64,000 nt of DNA from assembly GCF_003634755.1 (NCBI RefSeq), contig NZ_RBXA01000001.1, forward strand, positions 1,550,001 to 1,614,000, in the 5' to 3' direction. Positions 16,827-25,148 of the stretch are shown one piece after another. Below the pieces are notes generated by a model. That model saw only the letters and a program-made list of their open reading frames with translations, was not told the DNA's origin and made no database searches. The position numbers and the translations under genes were made by a program. Position 1 is the stretch's first letter. Every line of letters starts with the position of its first letter. Source of the stretch: Flavobacterium limicola (GTDB lineage: Bacteria > Bacteroidota > Bacteroidia > Flavobacteriales > Flavobacteriaceae).

Positions 16827-17744
16827 ATGAGGCTTAACAAATATTATTCGGCTGCTTTTTTAGCTTTTTTTGTGTGGGGTTTTTTTAGTTTTGCTTTAAA
16901 ACCGTTGCATAATTATCCTTCTTTGGATATTTTGTTTTATCGGGTATTTTTTAGTGTGATTACGATGGTATTAATCAATGTTGTCTTTCGTAGAAAGGTA
17001 ATGCGGCAAAATTGGAATCATTTCAAAAATATCTCTTCAAAACAACAAAAAAATGTTGTGTTATTGACACTTGGCGGTGGCGTATTTCTTTCTTCAAACT
17101 GGTTTGTTTACATTTATGTGATGAATCATGTCAGTGTTAATGCAGCATCTTTGGCTTATCTGATTTGTCCAATAGTAACAACAGTATTTGCCTTTTTTAT
17201 GTTGAAAGAAACATTAAGTAAATGGCAGTGGGTTGCTGTTTTAATCAGTTTTTTTAGTTGTATTTTATTGTCTTTCAATCATTTTCAGGATATTTTTTAT
17301 AGCCTTATTACCGCTGCTACTTACGCACTCTATTTAGTGAGTCAACGAAAAAATAACGATTTAGATAAATTTCTGGGCTTGACGATTCAATTGATTTTTA
17401 CGGCACTTGTTCTCTTGCCTTTCTATCCAAAATACAGCGGTGCAATCCCTACTGAACCTCTATTTTACACTTGTATGTTCATGATTGTGGTGTTTTTTAC
17501 TATTATTCCACTGTTTTTAAATCTCTATGCGCTCAAAGGAATTAACTCTTCCGCGGTGGGAATTATGATTTATATTAACCCGATTATTAATTTTTTACTG
17601 GCCATATTTTATTACAATGAGCAAGTAAGTTTCCTTCAATTGTTTTCTTATTTTCTAATTTTGGTTTCGATAGTTGTCTTCAATGAAAGAATTCTCTTCT
17701 CCAAAAAAACGAAAGAGATGCCAACAGAAATCAAAGGGCTTTAA
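16827..17744 (+). CDS. rarD: EamA-family transporter, RarD-like
   Basis: 305 residues from the ATG at 16827; the 22 extra codons of the longest frame cover the promoter. About ten hydrophobic helices make up two EamA repeats. KYYSAAFLAFFVWGFFSF at the N-terminus, the AASLAYLICPIVTTVFAFF stretch and YINPIINFLLAIFYYNE in the last repeat are typical of RarD. Known members are inner-membrane metabolite permeases, and the name comes from a chloramphenicol-sensitivity phenotype. It is followed after 19 bases by a cysteine desulfurase, probably in the same transcript. Confidence 0.85.
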   Translation: MRLNKYYSAAFLAFFVWGFFSFALKPLHNYPSLDILFYRVFFSVITMVLINVVFRRKVMRQNWNHFKNISSKQQKNVVLLTLGGGVFLSSNWFVYIYVMNHVSVNAASLAYLICPIVTTVFAFFMLKETLSKWQWVAVLISFFSCILLSFNHFQDIFYSLITAATYALYLVSQRKNNDLDKFLGLTIQLIFTALVLLPFYPKYSGAIPTEPLFYTCMFMIVVFFTIIPLFLNLYALKGINSSAVGIMIYINPIINFLLAIFYYNEQVSFLQLFSYFLILVSIVVFNERILFSKKTKEMPTEIKGL

Positions 17745-17763
17745 TAATTTTATATTTTAAAAA

Positions 17764-18888
17764 ATGAAAAGAGTATATCTAGATAACGCCTCAACCACAG
17801 CTCTTCGTCCAGAAGTGATTCAGGAAATGACTAAAGTTTTAACGGAAGAGTACGGAAATCCATCGTCAACACATAGTTTAGGACGTTCTGCAAAAAATAT
17901 TTTGGAGCTTTCCAGAAAATCAATTGCTAAAAATTTGAATGCTACTGCACAGGAAATTATTTTCACGTCTTGCGGTACCGAAGCTAATAATTGGATTCTT
18001 CGTTCTGCGGTTAAGGATTTGAAAGTAAAACGAATTATTACTAGTAAAATAGAGCATCATGCCGTTTTACACACCGCTTTAGCATTAGAAAAAGAGTATG
18101 GTATTCAAGTAGATTATGTGTCAATTAAACCAAATGGTGAAATTGACATAACTGATTTAGTGGAATTACTGTCACAGGAAAAGAAAACATTAGTCAGCTT
18201 GATGCACGTAAATAATGAAACTGGAACCGTTTTAGATTTAGAGCGAATAGGACGTATTTGTCAAGAACATAATGTTTTATTTCATTCGGATACGGTGCAG
18301 TCTATTGGGAAAGCAACGATCGATTTGCAAGCTATTCCTGTTGATTTCATTGTGGCCAGCGCGCATAAATTTCACGGACCTAAAGGAGTTGGTTTTGCTT
18401 TCATTCGAAAAAATTCGGGTTTGCAATCGCTATTTTTTGGCGGAGAACAGGAAAAAGGATTGCGTGCGGGAACTGAGGCTTTGCACCAAATTGCCGGAAT
18501 GGCAAAAGCTTTAGAATTTTCATACAACAATTTAGAAACAGATAGAGAACATATTACTGAGTTGCGAAACTATCTTATTACTCAACTTGAAATCGAATTT
18601 CCAGCTTTTGAAATAAATGGAACTGCTGATGGATTTTATACGGTTTTGAATGTTTTAATGCCTTTTTCAGCGGATAAAACAGCAATGATTTTATTTCATT
18701 TAGACATGAAAGGAATTGCAGTTTCCCGCGGAAGTGCCTGTCAATCTGGAAGTATAAAACCTTCGCATGTTTTAGCCGAAATGCTTTCGAATGAAGATTT
18801 GAAAAAACCAAGTTTGCGAATTTCGTTTAGTCATTTCAATACAAAAGAAGATATTGATATGCTTATTGAAGCATTGAAAACGATATAA
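17764..18888 (+). CDS. Cysteine desulfurase (NifS/IscS family)
   Basis: 374 residues. PLP enzyme that removes sulfur from cysteine as a persulfide for Fe-S cluster assembly or other thiolation. The PLP lysine is K202 (SAHKFHGPKGVG), and the active-site cysteine is C326 in SRGSACQSG. The N-terminus YLDNASTTALRPEV is standard. It lacks the long C-terminal extension of IscS and is not next to iscU or suf genes, so it may serve tRNA thiolation or another acceptor. Followed by a strong terminator. Confidence 0.88.
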   Translation: MKRVYLDNASTTALRPEVIQEMTKVLTEEYGNPSSTHSLGRSAKNILELSRKSIAKNLNATAQEIIFTSCGTEANNWILRSAVKDLKVKRIITSKIEHHAVLHTALALEKEYGIQVDYVSIKPNGEIDITDLVELLSQEKKTLVSLMHVNNETGTVLDLERIGRICQEHNVLFHSDTVQSIGKATIDLQAIPVDFIVASAHKFHGPKGVGFAFIRKNSGLQSLFFGGEQEKGLRAGTEALHQIAGMAKALEFSYNNLETDREHITELRNYLITQLEIEFPAFEINGTADGFYTVLNVLMPFSADKTAMILFHLDMKGIAVSRGSACQSGSIKPSHVLAEMLSNEDLKKPSLRISFSHFNTKEDIDMLIEALKTI

Positions 18889-18889
18889 A

Positions 18890-18915
18890 AAAATCTGCTT
18901 TTCAGCAGATTTTTT
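18890..18915 (+). terminator. Rho-independent terminator after the cysteine desulfurase
   Basis: Stem AAAATCTGCT / AGCAGATTTT with a 4-base loop and a T-run. It can also serve the minus-strand glycosyltransferase gene that ends at 18924. Confidence 0.85.
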
Positions 18916-18923
18916 AGTGGAAT

Positions 18924-21191
18924 TTAAGTAATTAAGGACTTCTTTTTGGATGTTTTTATTGGATTAGATGGTTTTTCCATATATTTTTCCATGATTAATC
19001 TCGCTTTGAAAAAACACAAAGTAGATTCAGCTCCCTGATTAATATTAATGTGTTTGTCCTCCAAGCCATCATAGGAAGCACCATTTTCCGGATTGTACAT
19101 GATCTGTTTTAGATGATTGTTCCCTAAAAACCAGATGAAAGCAAGTTTTAATTGGTCTTTATATTTTTTATTTTGCGTTACTTCATAAAATAAATCAAGT
19201 GCAATAATGGTTGTAGCCACTTCAATAGGTTGTTCGCCATAGAAAACCCTTTCATTTTGCTTCTTAAACCAACCTCGATTAGATATTACCTTCAACTGCC
19301 CTTTCATGAAATAATGAGAAAGCAGAAAGTCGAAGGTAATTACCGCAATTTTTTTATATTTCGGATTTTTGGTGACTAGATAACTGTACATCATAGCTTC
19401 TGGCAGGACATTATTAGCATACGTCATGTAATCTTCATACCAACACCAATTCTCGGCCGAATTGATTTTATAATGACGCAACAGTTCATCGGCAAGATTC
19501 TCGATATGTTTTTTTACTTCCCCGTCTTCATACATTTCATGGTAAAGATAAAGTCCTTTTAATGCGTAAGCTATGGCTCTTGGAGATTTAAAATTATCAA
19601 TTTTTTTGATGGCTTTATCCCAGCATTTTACTGCTTGGCAAATCATGTCCAGCGGTAGGTTTTGTCTATGCGAAATCACTGTTCCAAGACTCCACAACGC
19701 TCTACCATTTGCATCTTCCAAATTTACCTCTTCGTTTTGTTTGGTCAATTTCTTGTTGTAATCTTTATAATTATCAAACCAACCATCGTGTTGCTGTATT
19801 CCTTCAATAAAATTCAAATAAGTATTCGCTAATTTTAAATTTTCCTTATCGGGAAAAGCTTTGTTGTATAGGACCATATTGATTAATGCTCTGGCATTAT
19901 CATCTAGTGTATAACCAGATTCAGGGTCAGGCTGACTGAATTTGGAAAACTGAAGAATTCCAAAATCGGTAGTCAGTTTTTTGATATGATCTAACTTTAT
20001 TGGAGGAAAATTGAATCTCAAATCATCCTCTCTATTCGTTAATTGGTCAAATAAAAGGCGGTATTGTATGGCGATATTCTCCCAGTTTGTAGCACGAGCC
20101 ATAGAAAAAGCATTTCTTCCCATTGCTATTCGTTGCTCTTTATTTTCGATGAGAAAAAGAATTGCTTCCTTAAATTCTTCAGGATTATCGAAACTTTTTA
20201 ATAGGATTCCATTGCCGTTTCCTAACGATTCGACGGCATGCGGTATCGGTGTAGAAATTACTGCGCAGCCGCTGCTCATCGCATACGCAAAAGTTCCGCT
20301 TACGGCTTGATTGGGATCTTTGGATGAAAATAAATAAATTTCGGATAACGTTAAAAATTCCAGTAATTGGTCCAATTGAAGATACTCATTAACGAAAATC
20401 ACATTGTTTTCCAGACCGAGTTTTTTTACTGTAGCAGTAAGCAAATTGCGATATTTTTCACCTTCTCTTTTTATAACTTCAGGATGAGTTTTCCCTATAA
20501 CAAGATAAATTACCTCAGGATGTCGAGCTACAATTTCCGGTAGGGCATGCAATACGGTTTCAATCCCTTTATTTTCGCTAATTAAGCCAAAGGTTGATAA
20601 TACAACTTTGTCTTTAAAGCCATACTTATTTTTTAATACTTTTTTCTGTTCCCAGAGTACAGTATGATTGCCGTGGGGAATAACCATACTTTTAGAAGGA
20701 GGACAATTATAATATTCGGTCAAAATTTCTTTTGATTTTTTGGTGAGTACCACCACCTTGTCTGATAAATCAGCAATGGCATAAACCACTTTTTTTCTTT
20801 TTTCATCCGGATCAGGGAGCACAGTATGAAAAACGGTTACAATGGGTTTGTTGAGCGCTAATATAAATGAAAGAATATGATCTCCATATTCCCCTCTGAA
20901 AAGACCAAATTCATGCTGAATACAAACCAATCCAATATCGTTTCGTTCATTTATTTTCTCGGCAACCAACCTATAATGGACCAAAGAATCTACCGGCAGA
21001 ACATAGCTCACTTCTTCAGGATATTGGAAATCTTGTTCTCTGGTTTGTAAGGCGCATACTTCCACAGGAAGTGTGTCTCCAAAGACAACATCCAATGCAT
21101 TTACAATATCATTCGTAAAAGTTGCTATTCCGCATTCTCTGGGCGGGTAGGAGCTTACAAGAAGCATTTTAATTCCTTTCTCGATTTTCAT
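18924..21191 (-). CDS. GT4-family glycosyltransferase with C-terminal alpha-helical sugar-processing-like domain
   Basis: 755 residues. Residues 1 to about 385 form a GT-B glycosyltransferase of family 4: the N-terminus carries SSYPPRECGIATFTNDI, and the C-terminal Rossmann half contains STFGLISENKGIETVLHALPEI, GKTHPEV and YLFSSKDPNQAVSGTFAYAMSSG. From about 395 on is an all-helical domain resembling (alpha/alpha) toroids (TLDDNARALINM, GWFDNY, NGRALWSLG, NWCWYEDYMTYANNVLPEA). It starts 11 bases after a GH130-like gene. The pair probably acts on the same mannoside-like glycan; that link is an inference. Confidence 0.82.
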   Translation of the reverse strand: MKIEKGIKMLLVSSYPPRECGIATFTNDIVNALDVVFGDTLPVEVCALQTREQDFQYPEEVSYVLPVDSLVHYRLVAEKINERNDIGLVCIQHEFGLFRGEYGDHILSFILALNKPIVTVFHTVLPDPDEKRKKVVYAIADLSDKVVVLTKKSKEILTEYYNCPPSKSMVIPHGNHTVLWEQKKVLKNKYGFKDKVVLSTFGLISENKGIETVLHALPEIVARHPEVIYLVIGKTHPEVIKREGEKYRNLLTATVKKLGLENNVIFVNEYLQLDQLLEFLTLSEIYLFSSKDPNQAVSGTFAYAMSSGCAVISTPIPHAVESLGNGNGILLKSFDNPEEFKEAILFLIENKEQRIAMGRNAFSMARATNWENIAIQYRLLFDQLTNREDDLRFNFPPIKLDHIKKLTTDFGILQFSKFSQPDPESGYTLDDNARALINMVLYNKAFPDKENLKLANTYLNFIEGIQQHDGWFDNYKDYNKKLTKQNEEVNLEDANGRALWSLGTVISHRQNLPLDMICQAVKCWDKAIKKIDNFKSPRAIAYALKGLYLYHEMYEDGEVKKHIENLADELLRHYKINSAENWCWYEDYMTYANNVLPEAMMYSYLVTKNPKYKKIAVITFDFLLSHYFMKGQLKVISNRGWFKKQNERVFYGEQPIEVATTIIALDLFYEVTQNKKYKDQLKLAFIWFLGNNHLKQIMYNPENGASYDGLEDKHININQGAESTLCFFKARLIMEKYMEKPSNPIKTSKKKSLIT

Positions 21192-21202
21192 AGCGTTATT
21201 TT

Positions 21203-22240
21203 TTAAGGTTGTTTTCTCAATTCGAGAAGTAATTCGCTTAGTTCTAATTTTGCAACTGCAATGTGTTTATCAGCCACACCGTAATAAATGTAAAGGTCAT
21301 TCCCAAATAAAGCATGTCCCGTTGGAAAAACAATATTGCTCACTTCTCCCTCAATTTCCCATTGTTTTGTTGGTGAAAATAACGGAAATGGCAATCTGGC
21401 AATCTCAATTTTCGGATTATCTAATTGTAATAATGCGGCTTTAGCATGATATATTTTCCCTTTAATTGTTTCTTGTACTCCATGGTAAATAATCAACCAG
21501 CCGTCTTCGGTCTCTATAGGCGGACCGCCAGCTCCAATGTAATTGACTTCATATATATCTTTGGGATCCAGTACAATATGATCCACCAAATTAATGAGAT
21601 ATTCTTTCCAAAATGACTCTGTTAAATCCTTGAAATCGGTAAATTCCGCAATCTGAATTCCTGGCCAAATCCGATGCAAAAGCATGAACTTTCCGTTTAT
21701 TTTCCTTGGAAACAACACCACATCTTTATCCCGAAGCAATCTGAACTCATCGGCAACCAATCCTATTTGCGCAAAAAGATTGTAATATTGATGGTATTTT
21801 GGATTCAGTTTATTACTGTCACAATAGTTTACAAAATTTTCATATTCTTGATAATTAACATGTGGAGTTATGACACCGTGCTTTTCAAAATGAATTAGAT
21901 CCTTTGAAGTGGCAAGCGCTCCCATCGCATTGACTCCGTCATAAGCGGTATAGGTAATGTAATAGGTATCCTCAATTTTTACAATACGCGCATCTTCCAC
22001 ACCGTGTTTTTCATAATCAAAATCTCTAATAATTAATGGTTTTTCATGGCGTTCTGTTACTTTCATGGGACCATCTAACTTGGCGTAACCTATCGTAGAA
22101 TAATTGCCATGTTCTACCGCTCGGTATAAAACATGAATGGTATTTCCTTCCTGATAAATTCCGGGATTGAACACGCCATTATTTTCAAATTGATGGTCGG
22201 TAGGACTTAGAATTATTCCTAATTTTTCTATTGTAACCAT
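21203..22240 (-). CDS. GH130-like glycoside phosphorylase/hydrolase
   Basis: 345 residues with the five-bladed beta-propeller pattern of family GH130, which phosphorolyses or hydrolyses beta-mannosides. Recognisable pieces are NNGVFNPGIYQEGNTIHVLYRA, EDARIVKIEDTYYITYTAYDG, the RKINGKFMLLHR strand and GAGGPPIETEDGWLIIYHGV. The conserved acid of known phosphorylases is within the EDARI segment. No signal peptide, so it is cytoplasmic. It lies between mlaD and the GT4 gene on the same strand. Exact linkage specificity cannot be told from sequence. Confidence 0.82.
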   Translation of the reverse strand: MVTIEKLGIILSPTDHQFENNGVFNPGIYQEGNTIHVLYRAVEHGNYSTIGYAKLDGPMKVTERHEKPLIIRDFDYEKHGVEDARIVKIEDTYYITYTAYDGVNAMGALATSKDLIHFEKHGVITPHVNYQEYENFVNYCDSNKLNPKYHQYYNLFAQIGLVADEFRLLRDKDVVLFPRKINGKFMLLHRIWPGIQIAEFTDFKDLTESFWKEYLINLVDHIVLDPKDIYEVNYIGAGGPPIETEDGWLIIYHGVQETIKGKIYHAKAALLQLDNPKIEIARLPFPLFSPTKQWEIEGEVSNIVFPTGHALFGNDLYIYYGVADKHIAVAKLELSELLLELRKQP

Positions 22241-22290
22241 GTTGTAATCGTCTTTTATGTAGTTCTAAAATCAAATTAATATCCAAAAAA

Positions 22291-23283
22291 CTATTTTTGT
22301 TCTTCCGCTTTCTTTTCTTCTTTCAATTTTGCTTTTTCTTGTTTTCTAAAATATCCCCGTAGTAAAAAATTATGTTTCAAAGCTTCTAGATTTTCATTCA
22401 AACGCAAACTTGCCTCGTTAACATTTGTCATCGTTGAATCTATTTTCCGAACTAATTCGGGGTCATTAGAAAGATAATTTACTACTCCTTTACCGTTTTT
22501 TATATTTACAATTGTAGTATCGAGATTGTTGACAACGTTATCTATTTGTGTACTGGTTTGCTTTAAATTCAGTACTATTTTTCTAAGATTATTGGCAACA
22601 GCCGTATCTTTTAAAACACCAATCACATTGTCTTTATTTTCTAATGATGAAAGGAGTTGGTTGATTTTCGTGATTGATTGTGAACTTCCTTGCCCTGTAA
22701 TTTTCAAATAGTGAACGGTTTGTTTCAAATCATTTGCCAAGTTAGAATCCTTAATTAGCAAGCCCACGGTTCCAGTTCCCTGATTAATTTCATTCGTGAT
22801 TTTAAGTAAATCGGATGTCAGTAGTGCCGCATTTTTATTGGTTTTGCCAAGGGTATTCAGCATATCATCGGTGCGAATTCGACTTAACGTACGAATCTCA
22901 TCTCCGGGCGATATTGAGGTTGCTTTTTCCTTACTGGGAATAATATTAATAATCATATTGCCTACCAAACCATCAGAACCTATCGTGGCAATGGCATTTT
23001 TCCTGATATGCGGAAAAATGGTTTTGTCAATCAGCATATCGACTTTTATTGCCGTGTCATTAATCATTGTAATGCTGCTAACCGTCCCCACATTTATACC
23101 GGAATAGCGTACATTGTTTCCCAGTTGCAGGCCGCTCACATTATTAAAAACCGCTGATAACTGATTGGTTTTTCCAAACATTTGTTGCTTATCGCCAATG
23201 AAATACACCGCGAGTATAAACAGCGTTAACCCGATTATTACAAAAAGTCCTAGACGCAATTTTTGTGATGTCGTTTTTTCCAT
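22291..23283 (-). CDS. mlaD: MlaD-family lipid-binding protein (MCE domain)
   Basis: 330 residues. One N-terminal membrane helix (about 10-30, LGLFVIIGLTLFILAVYFIGD) is followed by an MCE domain (about 37-120: LSAVFNNVSGLQLGNNVRYSG and VDMLIDKTIFPHIRKNA), then a long helical/coiled-coil C-terminal region. MlaD forms the periplasmic hexamer ring of the MlaFEDB phospholipid transporter. The gene order mlaE-mlaF-mlaD is conserved. No mlaB or mlaC is seen here, which is common in Bacteroidota. Confidence 0.88.
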   Translation of the reverse strand: MEKTTSQKLRLGLFVIIGLTLFILAVYFIGDKQQMFGKTNQLSAVFNNVSGLQLGNNVRYSGINVGTVSSITMINDTAIKVDMLIDKTIFPHIRKNAIATIGSDGLVGNMIINIIPSKEKATSISPGDEIRTLSRIRTDDMLNTLGKTNKNAALLTSDLLKITNEINQGTGTVGLLIKDSNLANDLKQTVHYLKITGQGSSQSITKINQLLSSLENKDNVIGVLKDTAVANNLRKIVLNLKQTSTQIDNVVNNLDTTIVNIKNGKGVVNYLSNDPELVRKIDSTMTNVNEASLRLNENLEALKHNFLLRGYFRKQEKAKLKEEKKAEEQK

Positions 23284-23292
23284 TTTTTATTC

Positions 23293-24054
23293 TTATTTAA
23301 AGAAAGCTTGTACTTTTGGATCAGTTGAGACGGATAATTCCTCAAAAGTGCCTTCGATATAATTGATGCCGTCAACCAATAAAATCATTCGGTTCGAAAT
23401 CACCCTCGCACAATCCACATCGTGCGTGATAATTATTGCCGAGGTGTTGTATTTTTGTTGGATAGTCATCATCAAGAGCAAAATTTCTTTTGCAGTAATG
23501 GGATCTAATCCTGTTGTAGGCTCGTCATATAAAATTATTTTGGGTTGCAAAATCAATGTTCTGGCCAAAGCTATTCGGCGTTTCATTCCACCTGATAGTT
23601 CTTCCGGCATTAAATTGATGGTTTGAGCCAGTCCTACGTTTTCCAAAGCTTCCATCACTAATGGCGTGGTGTCTTTAATGACTCCAAACTTTTTTTTGTG
23701 ACGACGCAACGGAAATTCCAAATTTTCCCTGACGGTCATCGAATCATAGAGCGCGCTTCCCTGAAAAAGGAATCCAACTTCTGTCCGTAAATCGTCCAGT
23801 TCTTCGCGATTAAGTTGGGTAATATCTTTGCCCATCACAATGATAGAACCACTGTCCGGCTGCTCTAGTCCAATCAAGCACTTAATCATCACTGATTTTC
23901 CAGAACCGGATTTGCCCATAATCACCAGATTTTCCCCTTCATTCAGCACCATATTAAAACCATCCAAAACATGATTGTCACCATAACTTTTTCGCAAGTC
24001 TTTGATTTCTATAATTCGGTTTTGATTGGGTTTCGGGATACTCATAATCGTCAT
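23293..24054 (-). CDS. mlaF: MlaF-family ABC transporter ATPase
   Basis: 253 residues. Walker A GKSGSGKS (about 47-54), signature LSGGMKRR (about 153-160) and Walker B IILYDE (about 173-178) with TTGLDP and the switch histidine in ITHD. LSGGM followed by K-R-R is characteristic of Mla/Ttg2-type ATPases. The start overlaps the mlaE stop in ATGA, showing translational coupling. It powers lipid movement between the inner membrane and MlaD. Confidence 0.9.
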   Translation of the reverse strand: MTIMSIPKPNQNRIIEIKDLRKSYGDNHVLDGFNMVLNEGENLVIMGKSGSGKSVMIKCLIGLEQPDSGSIIVMGKDITQLNREELDDLRTEVGFLFQGSALYDSMTVRENLEFPLRRHKKKFGVIKDTTPLVMEALENVGLAQTINLMPEELSGGMKRRIALARTLILQPKIILYDEPTTGLDPITAKEILLLMMTIQQKYNTSAIIITHDVDCARVISNRMILLVDGINYIEGTFEELSVSTDPKVQAFFK

Positions 24055-24839
24055 AAATCATAAAATATATCAGTAACAAAAACAGCAATAAAATCAATAA
24101 TAAACAGCAACATCGAGGTGAAAACCACCGCAGAATTAGCTGCTAATCCCACACCTGCTGTCCCTTTTTTGCAATTGTATCCTTTGAAACAACCTACTAA
24201 TCCGATGGCAAAACCAAAAAAGAACGTTTTGATGGTTGCGGGAATCAAATCACCAAATTCCAAGGCATCAAAAACCTTGTTGTAATACAATAAAAAAGAG
24301 ACATTTCCTTTGATATTTTCGACAAGAAAAGAACCAAATATTGCAATAGCATCGCCAAAAAAAACTAAAACGGGTAACATAAAAGTGGTAGCCAAAACTC
24401 GGGTCACCACTAAATATTTGAACGGATTAGTTCCGGAAACTTCCATGGCATCAATTTGTTCCGTAACCCGCATCGATCCTAATTCAGCGCCAATACCAGA
24501 ACCAATTCGTCCCGCACAAATCAAAGCCGTTATAATAGGACCAATTTCTCGAATCAGTGAAATACTAACCATTGATGGCATCCAGGAAACAGCGCCAAAC
24601 TCCTGCAATGTAGGACGCGACTGCAAGGTGAATACCAATCCTATGATAAATCCTGTAACAGCCACCAGAAGCAAGGAACGATTTCCCATATTAAAACATT
24701 GTCGCAAAAACTCTTTAAACTCCATTGGACGTTTGAACGTTTCTTGAAAAAAACGACCAGCAAAGTAGGAGAGTTCGCCAATTTCGAGTAAAAAAGCTTT
24801 GAATAATTCCCTTATTTTTGAAAATGTATCCATAAGCAA
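24051..24839 (-). CDS. mlaE: MlaE-family ABC transporter permease
   Basis: 262 residues, hydrophobic. The family motif region GFIIGLVFTLQSRPTLQEFGA and the conserved helix LGSMRVTEQIDAMEVSGTNPFKYLVVTRV are present; the latter is the coupling-helix region of MlaE. First gene of the mlaE-F-D operon. An alternative start two codons in (24833) is possible. The promoter TATATTTG lies 31 bases upstream. Confidence 0.9.
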   Translation of the reverse strand: MLMDTFSKIRELFKAFLLEIGELSYFAGRFFQETFKRPMEFKEFLRQCFNMGNRSLLLVAVTGFIIGLVFTLQSRPTLQEFGAVSWMPSMVSISLIREIGPIITALICAGRIGSGIGAELGSMRVTEQIDAMEVSGTNPFKYLVVTRVLATTFMLPVLVFFGDAIAIFGSFLVENIKGNVSFLLYYNKVFDALEFGDLIPATIKTFFFGFAIGLVGCFKGYNCKKGTAGVGLAANSAVVFTSMLLFIIDFIAVFVTDIFYDL

Positions 24840-24870
24840 ATGAATTAGTTTTTAACAGAAAATAGCTACT

Positions 24871-24878
24871 CAAATATA
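24871..24878 (-). promoter_or_regulatory. Promoter -7 box of the mla operon
   Basis: Minus-strand TATATTTG fits TAnnTTTG, 31 bases before the mlaE ATG. No clear -33 TTG. Confidence 0.45.
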
Positions 24879-25104
24879 TAGTTATTTATCTGATTATCAG
24901 CACTGTAAAAAGTGTTGTTTGCCTATTATATTGACGGTTTTATCGAGAAAATATCAATTTTAAAAAATAACAGCATTTTTGTAATGGTTATTTTTATTCG
25001 GGCGAATAATTAGGATTGTAAAATGGGATATGTAGAAGTAATTTTTGATAAAAAAGAAAGGTGAATCAATCTGAACTTTAGGAAGATGACATTGTTAATT
25101 ATTG

Positions 25105-25124
25105 ATATACGGTAAATCGTATAT
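25105..25124. promoter_or_regulatory. Palindrome in the gap between the Ca2+ ATPase and mlaE genes
   Basis: ATATACG-GTAAAT-CGTATAT: perfect 7-bp arms around a 6-base spacer. The 309-base gap (24840-25148) is otherwise AT-rich with no ORF. There is no T-run on either side, so a protein-binding site is more likely than a terminator. It lies 24 bases past the end of the ATPase gene and about 230 bases upstream of the mla promoter. Confidence 0.4.
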
Positions 25125-25148
25125 TTATTTTTTATGAATCCACTTGTC

